Assembly (NCBI GenBank): GCA_023376005.1
Contig: CM042157.1
Coordinates: forward strand, 54,346,512-54,410,511
Source of the DNA: Doryteuthis pealeii
Taxonomy: Eukaryota; Mollusca; Cephalopoda; Myopsida; Loliginidae
Length of the DNA: 64,000 bases
Direction of reading: 5' to 3'
Positions 10,598 through 20,976 of this stretch are shown in pieces. The notes under the pieces are model-generated. The model searched no databases, was not told the origin of the DNA, and worked only from the letters and a program-made list of their open reading frames with translations. Position 1 is the first letter of the stretch. Each line of letters begins with the position of its first letter. A program made the translations under genes and the position numbers.

Positions 10598-10972
10598 TGT
10601 TAGAGGGGGTTAAAATGTGCAAACTGTATCTTCCGCCTGCTCCTTCAAAAAAGGTGTCTTGGGTATAACACATTTGGTGGTGAGGTTCCAGTTCTGGAGC
10701 TCCAAAGAATGTGGTGCATATCTTCATTGCCATTACTCCCAGGTCCACTCAGATTCAGATTGGTAGTACTTGTTAGTGTCCCATCTATAGATCAAATAGA
10801 TCTGTTTGCATATTCTTTGTATCAGATAGGAATTACTAATATCATATAACTGTGTGCAAAAACTTAAGAAACTACTCAAAAATGTAAATATATGTATACA
10901 ATGTATGCAATTCCCTACCCTCAAAGAATAAAATGACCCCAGACAGGTAGACATGCTATTAAAATCTATTTT
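10598..10972 (+). mobile_element. Family C retroposon, copy 2
   Basis: Contains the start-type block (ACACCCTGTTAGAGGGGGTT), GGTGAGGTTCCAGTTCTGGA, ATTGCCATTACTCCCAGGTC, ATCAAATAGATCTGTTTGCA and the end block CAGACAGGTAGACATGCTAT. Only about two 46-bp units are present between them. Confidence 0.8.
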
Positions 10973-10984
10973 ATTCTTAAAGTT

Positions 10985-11818
10985 GAGTCCTTTATGAGAC
11001 ATCCTATTAATATCACAAGAATATGGGAATTTTGTGAACTCCCTTGTATAAATTGAAAATCTATATTTGTTCCATTTTATATTATGTAATTATGGTACCA
11101 TTTAAGATTTAAAAACTATTTGTCCAGTTTTTTTTTCTTTCCATCTAAAATCTACTTATATGCCAAGCCAATTTGATATTGAGGACAATATATGAGACCT
11201 TGTAGGTTTCAGCCTTTTGTTCTACCACAGACCTATATCCAAGGATTAATCTTTTTGTGATTTCCAGTTTTATTCTCTAAACATTAAGTTACTCTCAGTG
11301 TAGACAGTTTTAAAAAGTCTATCTCCACCATCGTAACTGCTTACTCTCATTTCTAATTATGGTTACTTTTTTTCCTCCCTGAAAATTAACTATTATATTT
11401 CAAATCTGTATTCATATAAACTGTAATAGCTCTCCTGAGAACCTGAAAAACAAATATAAAAAAAAAGAAGATAAATTTTAAGAATAAAACTGAAAAACAC
11501 ATTTCTACATGTTTGTAAGGACATTAACACAAAATTGTTCCATGTTCAATTATCTTTTATATAATAGATATGACAATCATTATATGAGCTATTTTTGCTC
11601 TATATAAAGCATTATAAGCTCTATATAAATTGTTATAAGAATAATTTCTTAAATCAGAAAGTACTCAAATACTGATCAGTAGGATAAGATAAAACCTAAA
11701 ATGAATAAATGTCTTCTCACATTATCATGTCAGTCCCATGACTGTAAGTTTCATGCATTTTTATTTTTAAAAATACAATCATCACATGAAATGTGATATC
11801 TTGAGTATATTATTCTAT

Positions 11819-11825
<7 letters not shown>
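10985..11825. other. AT-rich DNA, no gene seen
   Basis: No supported feature. Two close repeats of CTCTATATAAA sit at 11599-11630. Confidence 0.45.

Positions 11826-11826
<1 letters not shown>

Positions 11827-11877
<51 letters not shown>
11827..11877. repeat. (TA)n microsatellite
   Basis: About 25 TA units. Confidence 0.95.
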
Positions 11878-11879
<2 letters not shown>

Positions 11880-12006
11880 GTACTATATATGTGTTCATAT
11901 ATACAATAATATATATTTATACATACAATAAGTCAGAATTATCCGGATGAGTGGCTTAGGTGAAACCTAGTTAGGTTGTTTCTGACTACTTTAGGTTCTT
12001 ATATAG

Positions 12007-12008
<2 letters not shown>

Positions 12009-12060
<52 letters not shown>
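12009..12060. repeat. (TA)n microsatellite
   Basis: About 25 TA units, immediately left of the inverted-repeat element. Confidence 0.95.
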
Positions 12061-12061
<1 letters not shown>

Positions 12062-12064
<3 letters not shown>

Positions 12065-12422
12065 GATTATATTAAAGACCACAGAATATTACTTTATGAT
12101 CTTCAAGTGTAGACGTTCAAGTCTTTTTCTTGTTTTTCATATATTGAGATCTATAAGGTAAAGAAAGTGTCCCATATTTTTTATCTCAGTGCTTTTAATT
12201 ATGTCACTGGTCATCCCCAGAAATATTATTAGGTGTAGTACTAGTTTTTTGTTTGGTGCAAGTTTTATTCATTTGGAATGGTTTATTGAATTTACTGAAT
12301 AAACCAACAACCACAAAAAGAAACAACAACTAATATATGAAAAACAATGAGAAGACCTAAACGTCTACAATTGAAGATCATAAGTAAGAAATAATCCATG
12401 GTCTTTAACAAAATGTGCTTGA
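12062..12422. mobile_element. Inverted-repeat pair around a 150-bp spacer
   Basis: The left arm (12071-12148, ATTAAAGACCACAGAATATT ... GATCTTCAAGTGTAGACGTT) matches the reverse complement of 12301-12422 (TTAAAGACCATGGATTATTT ... GATCTTCAATTGTAGACGTT). Similarity is moderate (~85% by eye). Bounded by (TA)n on the left and (CA)n on the right. Two inverted copies of a dispersed repeat or one TIR element. Confidence 0.65.
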
Positions 12423-12441
12423 ATAATAACTTGCTGCCAAA

Positions 12442-12443
<2 letters not shown>

Positions 12444-12484
<41 letters not shown>
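12444..12484. repeat. (CA)n microsatellite
   Basis: About 20 CA units; the Helitron begins two bases beyond it. Confidence 0.95.
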
Positions 12485-12487
<3 letters not shown>

Positions 12488-13630
12488 CTAATATATAAAG
12501 GAGAGATTTTGGTATGTACTTGTCGACATATAACTCCAAAACAGGAGGTCACTCAGATTTAAAATCTTGCATACACATTGATATTGTTCTAATTAAGAAA
12601 CACTCCAAATTTGGTTATTGATTTTTACTGATTAAGGGATATAATTAAATAATTAAACCAAAATCAAATGATTTTTTGAAATCTATAAAATAGCTGCTAC
12701 TGCTGATATTCCAGCTACAATCAGCAGGCACACCCCACCCTGCTGCCTGTCCGTATGCATGCTCTATTTCTACTGCGGTGTTGAATGCGTTTGTTTATGT
12801 AAAAATGAAAAATGAAAGCCTTTTTATCAATATTTTTACAAATACTTTCATATTTCTTAGAATAAAATATGTCCATTTTTAATCAGCAAATCAAATTTGA
12901 ATTAATATGCAAATTAGCAATTACAAAAACTGAATTTAAAATAGTCTTGCACACGAAAAAGTTTTTGAAAAAAAATCCTTCAAGTGATTAAAAAAGGGGG
13001 ATTCTTAGAATAATATGATTAAATATATCCAGTGAAACTCAAAACGTTTTTGAAAGAAGAATAACAGTCCATCTTTTTTCTCGCCTATTTACGGTTCTAT
13101 CTTTTTTAAGATATCTATATGTTTCGAAAGAGAATGAAATAATCTCTCTAAATATGTAATTTGATTGAGTTTTTATTGATGGAATTATTTTTTTACAGCG
13201 AGTTAAAAAAATTATATTTTGCTTCAGTCAGCCTAGAATTCGTAGTATAGTTTTTTCATACTAAAATTTTAACATAAAATCAAATCTTATTTATTGCATA
13301 TTTCTGTTTCTATCTAAAAAAAATATTTATTTGGTTAGAAAAAAAATCTTTCTAAATATGTAATTAGTATGTCTTTTCATACATTGAATTTTTTTATGGC
13401 GAATCAAATAATAAATCAAACGAAAACATTTAGCGATAAATCAACTTTGTTTTATAAATTCCCATTTTTTTTTTTTTTTTCATAATCGCGTTAATTTATT
13501 TATTTTAATATTAGAAATACAAATAAAATCATGATCCTAATGTAGAATAGTGCGCAAGAGATAATACCATTATATTACCTAATACATTTCACGGAAATAC
13601 CTGAAAACTCAAATTGTTATCAAATTTATG

Positions 13631-13675
13631 ATATAGTATACTTTACTATAATTATTATAGTAAAGTATACTATAT
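13631..13675. repeat. Perfect 22-bp AT-rich hairpin
   Basis: 13631-13652 and 13654-13675 are exact reverse complements with a single-base centre. Lies inside the Helitron. Confidence 0.9.
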
Positions 13676-13875
13676 TCGATCGGCTATGTTTTTAATTAAT
13701 AATGTTATTTTTTTAAAGATTATTTATCGTTTTACATAAATTTGATTACTTTATTTAATTCTTTTTTTTTTTTCAAATATTAATTTGAAGTTTAGCAAAT
13801 CGTGTCATTTATATTTTATTTAAAATATATAGTTAATCATTGAATTAAAATTTCTTAATATATCATTATGTGATG

Positions 13876-14100
13876 GGCTAAACTTGCAAATTGGTCGGAA
13901 AATTACAGTGACACAGAAAAAACAGAACCCACAAATTTTGTAGTAAAACTGTTAATTTTAACTAGGGTGTTTTAGGGGTTAGGGTTAGGGGTGGGGTTTA
14001 GGGTTAGTTTCATGGGAAAATAAATAAATAATTTGGGTTCTGTTTTTTCTAGGTCACCTGTAATATGTTTTCATTTTCCGACCAATTCGCAAGTTTAGCC
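13876..14100. mobile_element. TIR element with telomere-like G-rich core
   Basis: Terminal inverted repeats GGCTAAACTTGC(A/G)AATTGG followed by TCGGAAAAT match with one difference, and the similarity continues inward through AGAAAAAACAGAACCC on both sides (~65 bp arms; the right arm has a ~10-nt insertion). The centre (13964-14007) is TTAGGG-like. No ORF. Nested inside the Helitron, so younger than it. Confidence 0.8.
13975..14003 (+). other. TTAGGG-like array / G-quadruplex motif
   Basis: Five G-runs of 3-4 bases spaced by TTA, TTA, T and TTTA. Fits the canonical four-run G-quadruplex pattern and includes two exact TTAGGG words. Confidence 0.8.
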
Positions 14101-14299
14101 ATATGATGTCATCCCCTCAAATCTGACGAAAAGAAAATTTCCTGACCTCCCACCAGGCAGGATTAAATTAAGATCGTTTTTACGTGTCATCCTTTGAGGA
14201 CCGAACTCGGTATTCAGTAGTAATAGATCTGCAAATGATTATTAAACCATGTTTTTATCTCCTCTACCCGGGCTTCGCCGGGTAGCCGCTGCTAGTATA

Positions 14300-15210
14300 T
14301 ATATATAAACATGTAAAATGTTGTATTGATCCTTGATGGTTGTTATTCCATTAGTTTTGTGTATAATTTAACAACTGATCAGTAGTCTATATTGTAGTAT
14401 TTGTATACTTGTCTTACAAGCTGCTGAAAATTTATTCAATTTTACAGAGTCTTCAACAAGTTGGTTTTGTCCAAGAAATACTTATTTCTATGTCAGTGGG
14501 AGTATGACTATAAATCAATTTTAATTTCTTTTTAAAAAATCTTTCATTTTAATGGTTTACATAAATTGAAAATGTTGTCAACATTTTTAATGGATGGTAG
14601 ATGTAATAACAATTTTTTTTTCTATTTAAAATTTTTTTTTTTTTTAAATTTCATAATCTAAAAATTTTTTAAAAAACTATTGAAAATGTAGAGAAATATT
14701 TTGCAATATGATATGCAGTAAAAACAACAAAAAAAAAAAAAAAAAAAAATACCCATTGTTACTTCTACCAGGTTTGATTGATTCATCGGTTAATCACATT
14801 AAAATTTTGTTCAAGAGAAAAAGAATGCATTAGAATTTATAGAATTTTGCATGATCCTTTTGTACTTCTCAGAAAGAGAAAAAGAAGATTTATTCCTTTT
14901 TTTTCCTCACTTCATTTCTTGAAAATAAAACTTTATGTTTGAATTGGAAAGGATGTCTATCTAATAATAATCTCTTCAACTGCTGGCAAATATTTCTTCT
15001 TGGTTTATGATTTTAATATTAGTCTTTATTCATTTCCCAAAGCAATTCTATTTAATATCAACATTACTTCATCTTAATTAATTTTTATTAATCATGAATT
15101 TAGAATCAAGCAATGTTAGAGTGTTTGGACACTATATTTTATAACAACATTATTGTACTCTTTTCAGTGTATACATCTGTATAGCATCCTATCCCTGCCC
15201 TATTCTCTCA
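14300..15210. other. AT-rich DNA, no gene seen
   Basis: Poly-T (14618-14643) and poly-A (14730-14748) runs. No supported coding or RNA feature. Confidence 0.5.

Positions 15211-15213
<3 letters not shown>

Positions 15214-15250
<37 letters not shown>
15214..15250. repeat. (TA)n microsatellite
   Basis: About 18 TA units. Confidence 0.95.
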
Positions 15251-15251
<1 letters not shown>

Positions 15252-15353
15252 AAAAGTCCAGAGAAGAAATCTTCCTTATGACACAATTTAAAAAACCTGT
15301 CGCAGTTTGAGAGCTCAATGTGTGCTCTTAATGTTAGAGTCACAGAGCAAATA

Positions 15354-15833
15354 TATAAGTAAAGAAATAACAAAAGACTTAGAGATTTAGCGTTATAGTC
15401 TATTTCAGGGAGCTTAGACAAAGTGTCTAACTCTCCCGACTCATCAGATGCGAATGATGAATTCTTTATTACTTTAAAGGCATTTGAAAACAGATTTTTA
15501 TTTTTTTTTTTTTTTTTATTTATTAAATTTTATAGTCCTGTGATATGAATTCCAAACGAAATCCTTGATGTTGCAAAAAAAAATTTATGTTGTAGTTTCA
15601 AATATGAGCACTTCCACCACAAAAATCTCAGTCAACAATTCATGTATCTCTTAATGTATCTCTTAAAAATATAAATAAAAAAAATAAAAAAATAAAAATC
15701 TGTTTTCAAATGCCTTTAAAGTAATAAAGAATTCATCATTCGCATCTGATGAGTCAGGAGAGTTAGACACTTTGTCTAAGCTCCCTGAAATAGCCTGTAA
15801 TGCTAAATCTCTAAGTCTTTTGTTATTTCTTTA

Positions 15834-15842
<9 letters not shown>
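15354..15842. mobile_element. Foldback element, ~155-bp arms
   Basis: 15354-15510 and 15687-15842 are reverse complements with about four substitutions (differences near 15390-15400 and 15437). The loop is ~175 bp and contains poly-T/poly-A blocks. Arms carry CATTCGCATCTGATGAGTC and CTAAGCTCCCTGAAAT words. Flanked by (TA)n on both sides. No coding capacity. Confidence 0.9.

Positions 15843-15875
<33 letters not shown>
15838..15875. repeat. (TA)n microsatellite
   Basis: About 18 TA units at the right edge of the foldback. Confidence 0.95.
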
Positions 15876-15876
<1 letters not shown>

Positions 15877-15944
15877 TCCTGCCCTCCTTACAAAGCACTA
15901 TACTACAGTATATCCATGTAAAGCACTATACTACTGTATATAAG

Positions 15945-16110
15945 GGACCACAAAAAACTAATCCAGGCACTGGGTTTGAAAATCATATACGTGAGAAACC
16001 AAGTAACCAGGCACTGTTGACTTGATGTCCACACTACTCTAAGTTAGATATACATGGTCTATCCACAATATTGAACAATATTTACTTATGAATATAGCAC
16101 ACTATATTAT
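15945..16110 (-). repeat. Dispersed repeat R1, inverted partner of 16604-16738
   Basis: The reverse complement (ATTGTGGATAGACCATGTAT, ATCTAACTTAG, AGTGCCTGGTTACTTG, GATTTTCAAACCCAGTGCC) aligns with 16604-16738. Related sequences occur at 24860-24965 and 55550-55640. Identity unknown. Confidence 0.6.
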
Positions 16111-16134
16111 CAATATTAAGATCAAATTCCCTTG

Positions 16135-16430
16135 ACTTTCTCGCTATCGGTTCCTCTCAGTCATCACTTTTCATAATTCCTCTAGATGGCATCCAGTGTC
16201 AATCCAGAGCTGATGATTGTAAGTTCTTGCTGGTCAGCAAATACCATTGTATCCATGTGTAGGAGTCCATAGAAGAACTTTGTTTATGAGTTCATCCTTA
16301 CTTCACTAGCAATGTCCAGCAAGTTTTTTTTTTTTACATCTTACTTGGTGTTTAAAACAGCATGCAGCTTCCTTGTATAGTTCCTATCTAACTTTTTCTC
16401 TAACTGTTTTTAAATATAAGTAGTGCAACT
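16135..16430 (-). pseudogene. LINE family D, ORF2 C-terminal fragment (degenerate)
   Basis: Minus-strand remnant of the same 3' end as 22385-23110: shared words TGGACATTGCTAGTGAAGT, AAGGATGAACTCATAAACAA and CTTGGATTGACACTGGATGC correspond to the ...GHCWRSKDELI... region. Heavily mutated. Confidence 0.65.
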
Positions 16431-16515
16431 TAAAATGCTGATTTAGAGAAATTATATAATTTGTATATAATATACAATATTTTGGGGAAAAATTGTCTTA
16501 AGCATCTGAAAAGAC

Positions 16516-16518
<3 letters not shown>

Positions 16519-16569
<51 letters not shown>

Positions 16570-16588
16570 TAGATAGATAGATAGATAA
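16519..16588. repeat. (TA)n(GATA)n microsatellite
   Basis: TA units followed by five GATA units. Confidence 0.95.
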
Positions 16589-16603
16589 TATAGAGAGCTA
16601 TAT

Positions 16604-16738
16604 CTATAAGTGAATAGTCCTTAATATTGTGGATACAGCATGTATATCTAAGTTAAGTTAGTGTGAAAATTAAGTCGACTGTGCTTGGTTACTGACAGTT
16701 TCTCACCTCTGCGATTTTCAAACCACTTGCTACCCTGA
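16604..16738 (+). repeat. Dispersed repeat R1, direct copy
   Basis: Inverted relative to 15945-16110; followed by (TA)n at 16740-16780. Confidence 0.6.
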
Positions 16739-16746
16739 ATTATATA

Positions 16747-16786
<40 letters not shown>

Positions 16787-16966
16787 CTTATATATTGAAC
16801 TAATGTAAATAACTAAAAGAGAATGTTGAAAAAAATTAATGTACGTACAATTAAAGCGTGTTTGGTATGAAGCATGAGATAAATGTTTAACTGTTTTATT
16901 TTGTAAATTCTAACTCTTTAATTTGTGGTGAAAATAAAAATAAAATTGTTGCTTTTTCTTCAACAG

Positions 16967-17002
16967 GAAGTAAATCCGAGTCATTCCAAACGGACGTCAA
17001 CT
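16967..17002 (+). CDS. Candidate 36-nt microexon
   Basis: A 36-nt block with balanced base composition and four CG dinucleotides stands out in AT-rich surroundings. It is preceded by a pyrimidine tract and a CAG acceptor (GCTTTTTCTTCAACAG) and followed by a near-consensus donor GTAAGTAC. A branch-point-like TTCTAAC lies ~55 nt upstream. The length is a multiple of three; two of three frames are open (frame 1 EVNPSHSKRTST, frame 3 SKSESFQTDVN), while frame 2 has a TAA. Ser/Thr/Lys-rich content fits a linker-type cassette exon. Host gene unknown. Best evidence for host coding sequence in the window, but inferred from splice signals only. Confidence 0.55.
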
Positions 17003-17117
17003 GTAAGTACATACATTTTTTTAACACTTTCTTTTACTTATTTACATTAGTTAAATATATTGGGCAATGCTATTTTCAACTAATCTATATCATAAGAATA
17101 TATGGAACCCATACTTG

Positions 17118-17162
17118 AATATATATATATATATATATATAATATATATATATATATATACA
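17118..17162. repeat. (TA)n microsatellite
   Basis: TA units with one phase break. Confidence 0.95.
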
Positions 17163-17582
17163 TACATTACAATGGGTTGTTCATTGTTTGCATAAACAGG
17201 ACAGGGAATTTAAATGGCTTTAAATGCAAGCATCGTAAACCCAGTAATATAAACATGAACAATGGTTCAAACTACTAACAAATTTAGCCCGGTCTGGTCC
17301 GGTCCGGTAAAATATCTTTCATTTATTACTTGTAGACAGTCTGATGAAGCCAGAGATTCTCAGACGAGAATCTTTCAGTTGAAATAAATTTTAACCATTA
17401 ACATAGCCGATGTTTAAGCCTTTTCTTTATTAATCTTATATATTGATTAGCTTAAATGAAAGTGAAAGGTAGATATATCTTTGTTGCCATCATTTGTCAT
17501 TTTGATGAAAGAACAAACCTGTACACATTGGAATACAAATATCTGTTAGTTTTGAGATATTTTCCTTGAATTGAAGTTTCTA

Positions 17583-17751
17583 CAGAGTGCGACAGAAATA
17601 CTTTCCATATTTAAAACTATTCCCTGTATGGTGCATTGTATCTGAAACAAAAAATAATGCTAAGATGGAGTTACCATTACCACTTGCCTAAGTTCATTTG
17701 CACTACACAGGTGACAGTTTAAAATGTGGATGGTATTTCTGCTACACCCTG
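17583..17751. mobile_element. TA-flanked mariner-like MITE, 169 bp
   Basis: The ends read TACAGAGTGCGACAGAAATA and, on the other strand, TACAGGGTGTAGCAGAAATA; similarity continues ~36 bp inward. TA at 17581-17582 and 17752-17753 gives the TA target duplication typical of Tc1/mariner elements. No ORF. Confidence 0.8.
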
Positions 17752-17939
17752 TATAAGTTATATGGTACTGGGAGCTGACTAACTGATTGGTTGGCCAATC
17801 AGGCAGTGGCCAAGAGTCTAAAGCACTAAGAATTCAAATTAGCAAAAGTTTTATTCTTAAAGAGGCCTCAAATTAATTAATGTGTTAGAGCTAAAATGTT
17901 TAAACACTATGAATCCCAGCTGTTCTGTTAATATACATC

Positions 17940-18060
17940 ACTTGTGCCGTAATGGTTATCATCCTAGGAAATGGACTTGGCAATCCGAGTTCAAATCCTG
18001 GACAAGGCTGTTTGCATTTCACTTTGTGCTAATACTTTTGGAAATGGAATGAATTGATCC
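17940..18060 (+). mobile_element. SINE family B, head and 5' body
   Basis: TGTGCCGTAATGGTTATCAT, B-box-like GAGTTCAAATCCTGG, then GCTGTTTGCATTTCACTTTG. Truncated after ~120 bp. Confidence 0.85.
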
Positions 18061-18109
18061 CTTCTTCATGTGCATGAAATTTACAAGAAAATTTAAGATA
18101 TTTATTTAC

Positions 18110-18900
18110 AATTAACCTTTTTGGTGTGGCGCAATTTCCAACAAATTTCATGGCTGGAATGCACCTTTGACTATAAAATAAAACAAAAGGTTGCAAATAA
18201 AAAAAAATATTGGAGTTTCACAATTACAATATTTCACAATTACAATACTACAATATACTATTTTTTTTCAAACATGGATGATTTCTATTTTCAAATACCT
18301 GAATGCTATGATCATTCCTCTTTCCATTAAATATGATTGGAGGAAGGGGAGAAGGAGCTGTGAAAGTAGTTTTGACTTATAAGAAGAGAGCCCCTTTGGT
18401 TTGAATTCAGAGCTTTCCTTCTAGACTGCTTGCCATGCCAAGATTAAAGAGTCCAGTCTACCCTACTATTTATGCATAGCTGCAGGGAAAATAGATTTGT
18501 ACCTTTCCTAAGGGTATTAGCACTATGTGAAATGTAAACAGCCTCGTTCAGGATTTAAACTTGCCTCACCATGTCCATTTCCATTACACAACCCTGTGCC
18601 TTCAATTGGTTTGGGATGGGGAGTTTATTGTACAAGTGTTTTTTATAAGAGATTTTTTTTATTCACTAATACTTCTAAAAATTACTGTTTTACCAAAGTT
18701 TTAGAAGTAATAAAGTACTTTTTATTTTTATTTTAAGGCCTGAGTATATTGAAAAGGGAGCATTTTCAAAGGGTATATTGAACAGTGGATACTTTCAAGG
18801 GGTATATTGCATAAGATTCAAAATTCTTAAGTAATGTGGACTAAAGTTGCAACTCTTACGTATATTTGGACAACTCAAGTTACTCTCTGTTAAGGGGGGA
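18110..18900 (+). repeat. Dispersed repeat R2, split by a SINE
   Basis: 18112-18180 and 18655-18890 align with 30198-30570 (shared words TTCACT-ATACTTCTAAAAA, CTGTTTTACCAAAGTTTTAG, GGTATATTGCATAAGA). The part at 18398-18595 is an inserted SINE B copy. Class unknown. Confidence 0.6.
18398..18595 (-). mobile_element. SINE family B, inserted in repeat R2
   Basis: Reverse-complement copy from the body (TTTGAATTCAGAGCTTTCCT) through ACCTTTCCTAAGGGTATTAG to the tRNA-like head (CCATTTCCATTACACAACC). Confidence 0.8.
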
Positions 18901-19384
18901 ATGAGGGTGAATAATTTTGACATTAACTGTAGTTCTAGATCATTCCATTTTTGAACTAAGAACTTTTCAACAACCCTTTGTATTATTAAGTACAGTGGAT
19001 CAAATCTTGCAGAAAAGAGAATTAAAAAAAAAAATCTTTTTCAAACTCATCTAACTCTGACATAATTTTATCAGTCAAAATCAAAGTGAATTAAGTATCT
19101 ATGATCATTTAAAGTTTAATTATTATCTTCATTTACTATTAAAATGAATTAATTATTTGTAATTTGCACTTAATGCATTTAATAGCAAAGGGTTAATTGG
19201 TCAACTTCAGCCATTGACCTCATTCTTCAAAGTACGAAGCAGAATGCATATTGATGTTACTGGTCAGTTTCTAAATAGGATAATATTACATTGAGGGATA
19301 GGAAAAGATATTTGGAATATCCAAGGTTACATTCAAGAAGACTCTAAATCAGTCATTCTCAGTGGTTAGTACTTATCCATTAGT

Positions 19385-19695
19385 TGATTGGTTTTACGGC
19401 ATGTCAACCCTTGTTGGGTTATTTTAGACCTAAAGTTTAGTGAATTATGTTCATTGTACATTTATATTTACATTTTTTGTGCAGTTGTTTTTAGCACTCA
19501 GTTATGATATCAAGTATTCCTATTTAATACAAATAATTTGTGTACAGTTATATGGTTTCAAGTATTCCTATCCTTTAAGTAATTAGTAGTTTCAAGAAAT
19601 TATTTCTATTTAATAATAATTTGTTTGCACACAGTTATATGGTTTAAAATAACTAATAATAATCCTTAATAAACAATTATAGGTTCAAGTAACTA
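19385..19695 (-). mobile_element. Family C retroposon, 3' part
   Basis: Reverse complement: begins at the tail (GGCATGTCAACCCTTGTTGG) and runs through the VNTR-type units (ACAGTTATATGGTTTCAAGT twice). The 5' part is missing. Confidence 0.75.
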
Positions 19696-19734
19696 TTATT
19701 AATATAAATAATTTATATTCCTTGTAATCAGTGA

Positions 19735-19975
19735 CCTGAGTTCAAATTCTGGACAAGGCTGATTGTTTTTCACTTTACACCAATACACTTGAGAAAAGCA
19801 TAAATACTTTTCTTCTTCCCCCAGCTCTGGGTAAATAGTAGGGCAGACTGGGTTGTTTAGTCTTGGTTAGGCAACCAGTTTAGGAGAAGGAAAACTCTGA
19901 ATTTAAAAAAGCTTTACTACACTTAAAAATTGACCTTGTGTCACATCCTGCTTGTTGTAGAAGGGTTGGATGAAT
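19735..19975 (+). mobile_element. SINE family B, near-complete minus head
   Basis: Starts at the B-box (GAGTTCAAATTCTGG), then CTGGGTAAATAGTAGGGCAG, GGCAACCAGTTTAGGAGAAG and the tail AAAAATTGACCTTGTGTCAC. The best-preserved body in the window. Confidence 0.85.
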
Positions 19976-20084
19976 TCAAACATCTTGATTATAAAATGAC
20001 CAATGATTTTGGAAAATACTTAAGAAAATTTCAGATAATTTTTATATAGAATTGAATCAAGCTTCAGAAATGTTGTAAGAGGGT

Positions 20085-20165
20085 AAGAAAAAATATTCTC
20101 TGCTTAAAAATTGACCTTTTGTCATCGTGCTCTTGGTGGAGGGGTTGGGTAAATACATACAAGAT
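20085..20165 (+). mobile_element. SINE family B tail fragment
   Basis: TCTGCTTAAAAATTGACCTT through GGGTTGGGTAAATACATAC. Confidence 0.7.
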
Positions 20166-20891
20166 AAATTAGAAAAAGGCAATTGGGATCAACTGTGAAA
20201 TTATTGTCAGTATTGAAAGAATATCTTTTTTCTGATGTTTTTAAGTATCCCCCCCCCCAAAAAAAAGAAAATAATAATTCAACTGGTATACAAGCTTGAA
20301 AAAAGGGGAAAAAGACTTAAACTATTGGATCAGATGATATCTGAACAAAGTCAGCTATCCTTTCTTTAGTCAAATGTGAGCTTCTCAGAAGTTCCTGAAT
20401 TATCATATGTGGTAATTTACTAAGTCTCCAATCATAGATCAATTGATGCATAAGTGAAATTACTTATAAGCTTGACTCAGTATGGATTTATAAGTGATTA
20501 GTTCTTTTTATTTATTTATTACTTTTGAAATGGAGACAAAAAAAATAAGAAAACCACCATTATTGAGTTTTTTTTTTTTTTTTCTTTCATGAAACTGGAT
20601 GCGAGTTTTGTCATTCGTTCAGCTTAAAAAATTGGCCGCAAGGTTTTGATCTTGCAGCCATAATGTTTTTTTCCTCCATCGATTATCTTGAGAGAAGTAT
20701 TTTTGTGGATTGGATTGTGAAGGAGCCGCTCAATCATCTGACCAAAAGAGAAATATTATCATCTTTTGATGTTCAAATGACTTCTAAGTCTCCATTTTTT
20801 TTTCTTCACTTGTTTTTAGGGCTGCTGCATGTTTTTCATAGCCTCTGTACAAATGGTTGAAATAATTAACTATGGAAGCCTACTATAGTCT

Positions 20892-20895
<4 letters not shown>

Positions 20896-20945
<50 letters not shown>
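20896..20945. repeat. (TA)n microsatellite
   Basis: About 24 TA units. Confidence 0.95.
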
Positions 20946-20948
<3 letters not shown>

Positions 20949-20976
20949 GGTCATCTATGTGTGTGTTTACATACTA

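Larger units (their letters stand above)
12487..14295 (+). mobile_element. Non-autonomous Helitron
   Basis: The right end shows the hallmark Helitron terminus: a GC-rich hairpin (TACCCGG-GCTTCG-CCGGGTA, 14265-14284), a 7-nt spacer, then CTAG (14292-14295) followed by T. The left end begins TC (TCTAATATATAAAGG...) preceded by A, so the 1.8-kb unit sits between A and T as expected. No Rep/helicase frame is visible, so it would depend on another element. The interior is AT-rich and contains a nested TIR element (13876-14100) and a perfect 22-bp hairpin (13631-13675). The left boundary is less certain than the right. Confidence 0.8.

Noticed and set aside
13964..14007. True telomere end or chromosome fusion scar
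   Set aside because: Only about two exact repeats, enclosed by TIRs of a small element inside a Helitron.
17341..17384. CTGATGA followed by a perfect 8-bp hairpin and GAAA, hammerhead look-alike
   Set aside because: Unpaired bases separate the hairpin from both CTGATGA and GAAA, and no stem I or cleavage triplet with complementary flanks is visible. Probably an ordinary hairpin.
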